Shown: positions 12,901-24,900 of the stretch, piece after piece | Layout of the letters: each line of letters opens with the position of its first letter | How positions within the stretch are numbered: position 1 is the first letter of the stretch | Assembly: GCA_964023205.1 (NCBI GenBank) | Contig: OZ026851.1 | Coordinates: 15,541,637 to 15,605,636 of the forward strand | Direction of reading: 5' to 3' | Source: Lutraria lutraria | Lineage: Eukaryota; Mollusca; Bivalvia; Venerida; Mactridae | DNA: 64,000 nucleotides | Notes under the pieces: model-generated | Database searches by the model: none | What the model saw: only the letters and a program-made list of their open reading frames with translations | What the model was told of the DNA's origin: nothing | Position numbers and translations under genes: made by a program

Positions 12901-15900
12901 GAACTTGGAATATAAAAGAATATTTGAAATTGTGAGAATTAAAAATGTGATTTTTTTTTTGAAGCACAAATTTGGTTCTATAATATTGTTTGTGAAAATC
13001 TTCCCTTTGTAAAAAATTATTAGGTTAGCATTAAGTTAACATATAATTGTATAGAAATGCTTTCAATTAAATCAGGTATTAAGCTTCAAAAATTAATTAA
13101 GCAAAAAAAATACATGTTTACAGTAACAACACAAATTTTTTTATTTCCTTATTGTTTTTCCAAACAATAAAGAAACAACTATGAGGTACAATTTTGTTCC
13201 CAAATATTTTGTATATCAGATTTTAACATATAAACTTCAATGTCAGTCCCAGAAAAAAGGTCATACAGGTGACCATAATTTAACGATTAAACAATTTTTT
13301 TCTGACCATATACATGCACTTAACAATAAGGACATTACCTGCTAATTCGAAAGTGACAACCTTATTTGCAGAACCACTTGTGTTTTCAGCGTAACATTTG
13401 TATTGTCCAGCCGTGTCCAGTCCTACTTTCTTTATCTCGAGCACCACATCCCCTGAAATATAAAATACAGGATCTACAGGCCCCGAGTTTATCAAACTTG
13501 AGATCAGTCTCCCAAGCTCAAATCTCATAATCTTGTCTTTTAATGTTTCTATTATTAAGTTAATTATGATGAGACAATAATGATATTATTGATAAATTAC
13601 TTACTGTGGAATCATTTAATTTTCGTTGGGGATTTGATTTCATGGATGAGCCGATCCACGAAATCCACAAAATTAAATCCCCAACGAAAATTAATGATCC
13701 CACAGTATTCGGTAATGATGAATTTAAAAGCAGAGGGTAGGGATTTTTAAAAAAAAAATCAAAATCCACAAATTTATGTCCCCACGGAATAGTCACTTTA
13801 GTAAATAACACGAAAATTGAACCCAACGAATATAAATGAAAATACAGTATGGGGTCACTCACTGTCTGGCATTCAGCCTTGAAAACTTTGTAAACATATC
13901 AATGGTTAGTTCTCATAGAAATCATTAGATTAAACAATCAGATTGCAGTATTCTAAGAATGAAATTTAAAACATTAAACCATCGGCAAAAAATTCTTGTT
14001 AAATAACCCAATTTTTTGTGATTACTTTCTAGTCAATATGTGAAACAAAGAACTGATCTATTGCTATAATATTATGGGAGTATGAAAGAATTTCTGACCA
14101 ATGGAGGGGTTGACAGAGTAACACTCAGTTCTTTACTTCATCTTGTTTTAAAACACCAGCATTGGTTTTATCATGTGGTGATCTTAAAGGTCATTCAAAC
14201 GGCAACCGGTTGCAAGCTTCTCAACATTTCATTTTGTTACATCACATTTTGTTGACAATAAGGAGCATATATGTTATCATTACGATGAACAGACAGACAG
14301 ACAGATGGAGGGCAAACCTATAGTCCCCTCTGGTGTTAACACCGGTAGAGGACTAATAAAATAAATCATTAATGATAACCAGATATTTGCCTTCATGCTA
14401 AATTTCACAAGGAGAGACATAAGACCATCGAAATTAAACATCTACCCCTATGTGAGAAATGACAGGCAGCCCCTTTTAGCCCTTATTGTAAGTACATACC
14501 TTGTGGGGTAACGAAAGCATTGTACTGATCTCCGAATTCCAGTTTATTGTCATTAAAGTACCAGTGCACTGTGGGTAATGGGTAGGATTTCACCTTTAGT
14601 TTGATCTTTCCTTTGTTACCTACAATTCCGTATTGTGTATCATAGGTCGTAGAGTCATACTCAGGCTCACATGCTAAAAAACAAAATAAAACATATGTAT
14701 TAACCCTTAGAACCAGCAACATGGAAAACAAGGGGACCATGATGGCCCTATAATCGCCCACTGGGAAAAAAGACCTGTTTTTCTTTTTTTTCTATATGAG
14801 CTTAGTATGTCAAATCAAGTGACCCCCTGGGGCAGGGCCAACTTAGTAGAGGTCCACTAGACAATGCTACAAACAAAATATGGACATTAATACAGATCTT
14901 AAGTACAAATCTTGAACACTAAAATATTATCAAACAAAAAAGTCACAAAACTGTCATATGAATTTTTCTCTGCAATGATTTATGTAAACATTACAATACA
15001 TAATTATAATATAAGTCACATGGTTGCGATTTGAAGTTTTGATTAAGACTTAATTCTAACACAATCATAACGGCATTAAATATTCAAAACACAGTTTCAG
15101 AAATAACTTAATCACAGAATGAAATTTAAGATAAAATTTCAGAATAGAATTCTAACTTACGTATTCTGTCCACAGAGCTTCTGTCAATGTCTTCGAACCT
15201 GGAACTAGTGTAATCTATAGATGAGCTTCGACCACGACCCCGGGAACCAAACAAGCTGTCCCGTGAGCTTGATCGACTTCTAACTCGGTGTGGAACATAA
15301 TCATCTAAAAAATAAGGAAAAAAAGTTCACAATTTATTACCTATAATAACTGATCATTCATTAACACAAACCTTTTTGCCACCATCAACTTTGTTTGTTT
15401 CACTAATTGATTAATCCCTAATTTATCTAAAATTATGAATAAGAAATGTTGCAATGTCGTCAATCCTACCGTACGGTAGATTTCAACATTTTAAGTGGAA
15501 ACCATTTTCCCATTTTCAGTTATAATGACCTTGACCCCAGAAGCAACCAATACTATCCTAAGGTAGGGATAAAATATAGACAAGTACCAAGTTTTGGAAG
15601 TAACAATCTAAATAAAGTTACAGAACAGAAACAAATTGATTTACAATGAAAATGTGGTAAATAATTAAACAACTTTATAAAAGTAACATGACAAAATTCC
15701 TGCGAGTGGTGCCAACACTGGTCTGTTCACTGCCTCAATGAGATAGTTTCATGTTGCTACCTTTTATTTGATAATAGCTCCACTTTTTCTTCGAAAACAG
15801 ACAAGCAAAAATGAGAAGATGCTTTCTAACAGGACACAATTAAGTATTTCATGCTTAGCCTAGTGCTTTTAACTTGAGATGTATAAAACATGAAAAATAC

Positions 15901-18900
15901 CATACATTTCATGTTATCATGCATTTAAATGAAATTTCAGTAAAATCCTAAGAATTATTTCAAAGAAATTCAAACCTCTGTCTCTGTAGATTGTCATTGG
16001 CAAAGTTGGCTCACTAACGCCAAACTCGTTCTTGGCTCGAACTCGGAACATGTAGTCTTGATCTCCATTGAGTCCAGTTACGTCGTATTTCGTGCTCTTA
16101 ATGTCCTTAGCAACAACGGACCACACGTGACCTGGTGGCTCCCTCTTCTCAATGACGTAAGTCACATTGGATGCTGGAATATACCCATACACCCAAATAA
16201 TGTATTACAAACAAAGAATACTAATATTTGACCCACATCAGAAACATACTAGAACATTTTCATTTATCTCTTTACAGGCAAGTATTTTTGTGTTTGGGAT
16301 CATGTATTAAGGAACATTGCATTGGTGGCTTTTTTAATACTACGTGTTAAGGTCATTCTTAAAAAAATGTTTGTTTGCAGTAACCAGACAAAGAAAATTA
16401 TCATTGGGTAGGTTGGCAGGAAATATTTTTCTTTACAATCTATTTTTTATACTGATCGAACACAATATACATGTCAGAATGCTATTTTTTTGTTGTAAAA
16501 ATAAAATTATCCAAGAGGCCAAATAATTTGGGTTGGGCCTTTTTAAGTGAGAAGTGGCGTTACCCCAAACAAAATATTTTTACAGATAACCGTAACAGTT
16601 TCAACTGTACAGATATATACAATGTACTCACCTCTAACATAGGAAGGTGTTCTGCAAGAGGACCATTTCAATGTCAGTCTGTCAGGCTCAGCGTTGGTTG
16701 CTATGGGACGAGTGGATGGCATCCTTGGTGGAACTGAAAGTATCAAAATTCAAGAATAAAACTTTTTTTAATTTTTTTTTTCTTCAAAATCAAGAAAATG
16801 GATCTGCTACTAATATGGGCATCTGAAGTATGAAATTAAATAATTTGGTATTCTGGCTCGCAGGTTATACAACTTGAGAGCAGTCTCTGAGCTTGATTCT
16901 CCATACCAATCTCAAAGTATAATGGATGACAAGATATAAACTGATTCATGTTCAAATACATGTTCAGAACAATTATGCTGTCAGACTTATGGAATAATAA
17001 TATCATTATTGTCTGATCATTATTAACTTAGAAATATTAAAAGACAAGAAATGAGATTGGAGCTCAGAGTCGGATCTCAAGTTTTATATCCTCAGGGCCA
17101 GGTTAATGTAATAAGAATTATATACCAACCTCCTGACATGAGATTTTCCAGATAGGTGACATCAAGTTTTCCATCAAGGTTAGGCTCGTCTCTGTCTACA
17201 CTTGATCTACGTGAGCTGGATCTTGACCCTAGATATAAATACACACATAATTAGGCTATACTTGAAACATTGTTGGGTTTGTAAAACACAATTTTGTATT
17301 GATAAGAGTGTGTATGTCACAATTAATGTTATATACAATCAAGCATGTGAACACAGGCCTGCCTTAGGTTAAACATGATATGGCCTTTATTGACAGGTGG
17401 CCTCTATTTTGAGGTCTTTTTGTTCAACATTGTCAATGATGGTTTTTATAAGTATGGCCTTCCCTGTGAGTTCAAACCCAAATTTCAAGTGAGGAAGCTG
17501 TCCAGCTTATTTACAGAATGTCGGTGATTCCAGTCTGGCATTCAACAGGAGATCTTTCTCCATTGTTAAAATTGTATAAGCGGCAAAATGACCCTGACTG
17601 TAGGTGAGACGTAAAGCCCCAGAGAGAATAGACATACCTTTTCCTCGGATGATGATTGGCATGGTTGGTTCACTGGGACCAAACTCGGTCTCGGCTCGTA
17701 CTCTGATGTAGTACTCCTGGTTGGGGTTCAAACCTTCCAAGACATGTTGACAGTCCAATAAACCAGTGGCTTCACGCTTCCATGCACTGGATGGAGGTTC
17801 CTTGAGATAACAACGATGATTTTGTACATTATAGAAACCAGGAATATGGGAGACAACTCATGAACAAACAGACATTTTTTCAATTATCTCGCTTATTGCA
17901 AAGTTCCCATTTTTGAAATTATATAATAACATTTTGGAAGTTGTATTAGGCCCAAATAAACTGTTTCTGGTTACATGCTCATTAAAATATAGGGCAGGTA
18001 GGTTGCAGCAGTATTTTTATTTTTTCTCTTGAAAACATGTGGAGAAGTGAGGAAGAGGATTTTCCGTTTAACACCTTTATAGGGATATTCATTTCATTTC
18101 AGGAACGTTTTGGATACTGACCAAATGGGGAAGAATCGCATTGTGTTGCATCCAATGATCAATTAATTTACAAATATACGATAGAAGAACTAAAATCATA
18201 AGTGACAAAACTAATTGCCAAAATGTAACTAAAATTCTGTTTAGAAAGAGCGTAAAATACAGATAACGAACACTGACAATCTTTGTATAATCTGTTACCT
18301 TGACTTCCACTACGTAGTTAATGTTTGTCTGGGTAGCATAGGCTGGTATACGTGCAGGTAACCAACTAAACCAAATAGAATCACTAGACTGCGTCACAAT
18401 CTTCGGCGTATCTATTGGCAACTTTGGTGGAACTAAAAAAACAGTTAAATGAAATTATAGTAAGGTTTCACAGAAGTAAACTCCAGCCAATATCTTAAGA
18501 CCACTCTCCGTTGAGTTTTGGTATCTAAGACCTGCTGGCCATAATTTTTACCAAACAAAAAAAAAAGAAAATTAGACAAGAGGGCCATGATGGCCCTATA
18601 AATGCTCACCAGGAGAAAAGGTCATTTGGAGATTAACATTGTTGAAGTTTTCTATACGAGTCCAAGTAAGATCAAGTGACCCATCTGGGCCATTTTTTAA
18701 AAGAGGTCTATTAGACAAAGCTAGATACCAAATATCTTAGCTCTAGGCCTTGTGGTTTTGGAGAAGAAGATTTTTTTAAATTTTCCTATATAAAATAGAA
18801 TTAACCCCAGGGCAGGGCTAATTTTGACCCCGGGGCCATAATTTGAACAAACTTGGTAAAGGCCTACTTGACAATGCCACATACAAAATATCTAAGCTCT

Positions 18901-21900
18901 AGGCCTTGCAGTTTCGGAGATTTTTTAATTTTTCCTATATAAGTCTATATAAATCAAGTGACCCCCGGGACGGGGCCAATTTTGACACTAGGGCAATAAT
19001 TTGAACAAACTTGGTAGAGGTCCACTGGACAATGCTATATGCCAAATATCAAAGCTCTAGGCCTTGTGGTTTCGGAGAAGAAGATTTTTTAAATTTCCTA
19101 TATAAGTCTATGTAAAATCAAGTTACCCCCGGGGCGGAGCCAATTTTGACCCTAGGGCAATAATTTGAACAAACTTTGTAGAGTTCCATTAGACAATGCT
19201 ACATACCAAATATCTTAGCTCTAGGCCCTGTGGTTTCGGACAAGAAGATTTTTTAAGTTTTTTCTATTTGTTGCCATAGCAACCAGAGTTTTTAATGAAA
19301 TTTAATTTTTTAAACAACTTTGAAAGGGGACCACCCAAGGATCATTCCAGCAAAGTTTGGTTGCAATCGGCATAGCGGTGTAGGAGGAGATGTTGTTTTA
19401 AGTAAACATGGACGCCACGTAACGACGCACGACGCACGATGGACGCAGGGCGATCACAAAAGCTCACCTTGAGCACATTCGTGCTCTGGTGAGCTAAAAA
19501 TAATGTAAAGCTGATATTCCCTGATAGTGTAAAACTAATCAATTAATCATTGCAAATTTAACTTCAATTCACCACATTGTACCATTTATTACTACAGTAT
19601 TATGTATCATTAATCATATAACGCTTATCAAAAAAATATTCAATCAACAAATTAACATACCATTATATTTGATAAGAAAAGTGTCCACTTTGCCTTTGAA
19701 CATAATTAAAATTCAATCAAACAGATTTGGTATAAACCATTATATTTAAAAGATAATTCTGTTTCGCCATAAGTGAATACCTCGGTATACATGGCAATAA
19801 ATATTACTACATGTAATGTAAGTGATTAATTTTACAAATAAGCCAAGAAAAAAAAAATTCATTAATTGATGAAAAGCTTCAACTCCATTAATAAAAAATC
19901 ACACATCAAACAAAAATATTCTCAAGTTATTTAAAACATAAGCAGACATTAATGTCAGACTTGATAATTGTGCAATATCAAGTCTGACAGAAAATCATGA
20001 AAAATCAATAAATAATACAATAATATATAATATAACAAAGAAATTAATCAAGCAATTAATTATTAATTAACACTATAATGTTTATCCATTTCACTTTAAT
20101 TTACAAATATACCAATACACTATCAACTAACTTTGTTAAATTTAGTATAATATGAGAATATATAAGTAAAAAATAAACTTATATATTACTGACTACATTT
20201 AAATGACTATGTCAGATAAATAACCAAAGTTATATTGCCAAACAAAATCAATTATTATTAAATTCATACAAATTAATTAACTAAAATTAATATCATTAAT
20301 AATGACATGAATGTAACTATAAAATATGATACATTACATAGAATAATACTGATTCCAATTGATTATCAATCAATAGAATACAAGTATGAAATATTATATT
20401 ATAATTATGTGACTGACATGAGATGAAAATGAAAATAATAGTGATTTTGACGATAATAATAATGTTTTTTACCATGATAATAATAGTGTTTTTTACCATG
20501 ATAATAATAGTGTTTTTTACCATGATAATAATAATGTTTTTTACCATGATAATAATAATGTTTTTTACCATGATAATAATAATGTTTTTTACAATGATAA
20601 TAATAGTGTTTTTTACCATGATAATAATAGTGTTTTTTACCATGATAATAATAGTGTTTTTTACCATGATAATAATAGTGTTTTTTACCATGATAATAAT
20701 AGTGTTTTTTACCATGATAATAATAATGTTTTTTACCATGATAATAATAATGTTTTTTACCATGATAATAATAGTGTTTTTTAACATGATAATAATAGTG
20801 TTTTTTACCATGATAATAATAGTGTTTTTTACCATGATAATAATAGTGTTTTTTACCATGATAATAACAATGTTTTTTACCATGATAATAATAATGTTTT
20901 TTACCATGATAATAATAATGTTTTTTACCATGATAATAATAGTGTTTTTTACCATGATAATAATAATGTTTTTTACCATGATAATAATAATGTTTTTTAC
21001 CATGATAATAATAATGTTTTTTTACCATGATAATAATAGTGTTTTTTACCATGATAATAATAGTGTTTTTTACCATGATAATAATAGTGTTTTTTACCAT
21101 GATAATAATAATGTTTTTTACCATGATAATAATAATGTTTTTTACCATGATAATAATAATGTTTTTTACCATGATAATAATAATGTTTTTACCATGATAA
21201 TACAATGTAATAGTGTTTTTGACTATGATAATTATAGTGTTTTTTACCATGATAATAATAATGTTTTTTACCATGATAATAATAATGTTTTTTACCATGA
21301 TAATACAATGTAATAGTGTTTTTGACTATGATAATTATAGTGTTTTTCTCTTGGGGTCAGGGATTTTTTGATGAGCTGGTTAACTGCTAACATACAATTG
21401 CTTTTTGGATGGCTTCATGATAATTATAGTGGCTTGATTATGATAATGACAATAACAACAAAGTACAAACAACATCAACAACAACAGTAGCATTTTCAAC
21501 AATAAAAACAACAACAACAAAACTATGACAACAATGATAATGTCCTAAAACAATGATAGTCCAGTTTTAGCCTCCAATAATTTTCCAAGTCGCAGCCATG
21601 GCACAGTGATTAGTGTGTTAGGACTTGTAACCAGGCAATCTAGGTTTGAGTCCCAGTCACGTAGGGTCATGGTCATCTAAGACATTTGACAAAAACTGTT
21701 GATTGTCCTCCATTCACATGGAGAAGTTGCTGGCTCTATGAGGAAGACAGTCCAGGAAAACTGGTTAGATAAACCAGCCAACATGTAAAACTGAACTATC
21801 GTTGAAAAATGGTGTCTTAATCCAAAAATGAAATGAATATATAAAGTGTGTGTGACATATAAATGAAACTTAAACTTAATAGAGATGATTTTTCAATATC

Positions 21901-24900
21901 AAGGAATGAAAAAGGAAGAAGTCTGTCAGCTTCTGTAACTAAATGCACACAGAGTTACTTCCCTTTCATTCCTGGATCGTGTAAAAAGAAGCCTTAATGA
22001 TTGTATGGTATAAGAAATAACACCAAGACAGGTTATTTTAACACTATTCAGTTCAATACTTGCAGCATAGCTTATTAATGTTATTAATAACCTAGCATCT
22101 GCAAAAATGGCTGAAAAAGTAAAACAACAAAACACACTGCAGTAATATCGAGAGTATAAATTAACAAATCAGATTTTAATGTACATAATTGGCCCCTAAT
22201 TATTTCTAAACAGGAAGTGGCAGGACTGATTTTAGAATTAGTTACCAACACATGAAAATCCAATAAGCTAAGGATACAATGGTAGACTTCTAATTGATTA
22301 ATCCCTCAGACTAAATAAAACACCCTAACATCAAAATCTACTAAATCCTTTAATGGGCTCTAAAACATGCAATCCCGCACGCACAATTGATTTCAACCCG
22401 ACAATAAATAAATTCCTAATGATAAAAAATGTTTAAGTTTTGATTCAATGTAAGAATGAAATTTTTGAGAATTTTTTCCCACTGGGGTTTTACTTAGCAT
22501 CAACAAAAGGGTCATTTGCTGACTTGCCCAGCTTAACAGTGGAGGATAACCCTAATTAAGCTAGCAAGATTGCTTCTCACAGCAGTGAGGGGCCATTTAT
22601 TACTTCTAAGAGACCATAATCACACAACTACAGAGGCCCCTTAAATGATTAAGTTACGATATTACTGCATACAACACTTCAAAAAACACAAACAATAAAA
22701 ATTCACATCTAAAATCCAAATTACCTCGAGTCATATTTTGGTCTTGATCTAAAAATTTAACATTTCATACAGAAAACAGAACAAAGACAAACAAATAATA
22801 AACATACAAGTCTTTCACAGTCATGCAAGTAGGGTATAAATATGCTTTTGTCTGGTAAGAAAAACAAGATGTGTTTTTGAAACACAATGCCCCCTCTGGG
22901 TGACCTTGACCTTTGACCTACTGACCTTAAAATGCACAGGTCCTGTAGAGGTTGTCATGAGGAACCTACATATGAAGTTTGACGAATGTAGGTGCAAGCG
23001 TTTTGATTTTATAGGCAAGGTTAAAGTTTGGTACAAACAGACAGACAAACAGAGAGACCAAAAACAATATGCCCCGATCTATCGATACGGGGGCATAAAA
23101 ATAGTCATGTTTACAGTTATAGTGTGATTAAACTGTCGTAGCTGAATAATTACACGGTCACTGAATGTGTTTATTTTTAGCATCGTCGATAGCTTCTGTT
23201 TATTTTACAGCAACGGAATGTTCCATTATAATACTTGTAAATTCAACAACCAGTATAACAAAGATTATTGTACACATTACGAAAGTTATCGCAAGTCAAA
23301 ATTAAATGCATGCATTGGATGCAAAATATTTCTTTTCAATTTTTTTCCCCAAAAAATACCATTCACATTTTGAAGTATACCATTTATCCTTAAATATTTT
23401 TGTACTTCTGATTTCGCTGGACGAAACTTTAAGATCGGCCGCAAAAAATATGATTATCTGAGTAACCAAAAACATGACAACTTCCCCCCTCCCCATCATA
23501 AGATTCCCTAAATGCTGCAAATCTAATCTTTTTCCTGTCTTTACTGTGGTTCAAAATCACCAAAACTGAATCTAATCTCACAAAATGACATCAAGTGTAC
23601 ATGTTTTACTTCATCTACCCGGACTTTACAGGTCCACGGTAAACCTGGGATTTTACGTGTTTGATTTTCAACCATAAATAGTATTTCTTTTTCTGTAATA
23701 TTTCCGATGTCGTTAAACTTTTAATCCGAAATTAACATGTCCATCTACGACATCCCACAAAAAAAGCAGAATTTTAGGAAGTTCTTTTTCACTTAAAATC
23801 TGCGTTTCTCTACAAATGTCAGTTTTTACAAATATTTTTTTTAACGAAAAAATGGATTCCTTGATTGAAAGAATGTACATACCCTGTGTACCATACTTCA
23901 GCTCCCACTCTCTCTCAAATTCTTCATCATCATCATCTTCCAGTCTTGCAGCTAAATTTTTTTTAAAAAGTATCAAGTTAAACCCCATTTTTTTACACCA
24001 AACTTTTGGAATTTGGAATCGGGCTGGATCTATCACAACGAGGTCACCATGGAGACCATATTTAGGTAACCAATGTATCTATTGATTTAAAAATTTACAT
24101 TTTTAATTGACAATTAACTGTTCTACGACATATCTAAGTTATCTCTTATTACTTATTACTTTTCCGCAAACTTTTTTATCACCCCTTGAAATTATCTTCA
24201 TCTTAAATGTACCATACCTTGTGGACGATAGAGTGATACAGGAAGTGTTGTTTCCGAACAGCCATACTCGTTCCAGGCTCGGACACGGAAGATGTAATCA
24301 ATGCGTGGGTGAAGTTGGGTAATGGTATGACTACAGATACGTACACCAGAGACAAGTTCTCTCCATTCAAAACTAGGTGGACAACGAACCTGTAAGATTC
24401 AACAGGAAAGTACAGAATCAACACAGAATATTTTCTTATTTATAATTATACAAGCAAAAATTTAAAGTAATTATTAAACAGGGATGTAGCGAGTATCGGA
24501 ATACTTGAATAATCACGTCTGAACATGAAAATCGTGTATGAATACGCATGATCGCAGTAGAAACCAGGCTTGCTACAGGATGTGACATATGCCCCTGAAG
24601 CATAAACTGGTCAGAGGTAAATAAACTGGCAAATAAACATTATCAGAAGAAACTGGGGATCTCATTATAGGCATTGAACGAAGGTTGGAGACAGTTGTTT
24701 ATTGTAATATTTTTTGTTAGGAAGTGATCTAGAAGTTTTCAACTGTAATATCATTGAAAAATGAAATCAAACCCACTGAAATAAATAAGGATAAGCTGAG
24801 ACATTTCTTTAACTGTTAGCACTCTAAGCACTTAATTGGTAGTACATGTACACTGCTACACACTACTACCTAATACACCTCAGTTAATCTGTGCCACTGA

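Larger units (their letters stand above)
18433..23882. other. 5.4 kb intron between Fn3-H linker and Fn3-I
   Basis: Contains a 'gagggccatgatggcc' element (18576-19500), the 24 bp minisatellite (20451-21348), a tRNA-headed SINE (21595-21835) and an 'aagatgtgtt' element (22863-23100). The long open frames in both strands at 20317-21313 arise from the minisatellite. Confidence 0.65.

Noticed and set aside
20317..21313. Open frames of 228-297 codons with MVKNIIII-type repeats on both strands
   Set aside because: A product of the 24 bp minisatellite; no protein-like composition and open on both strands.
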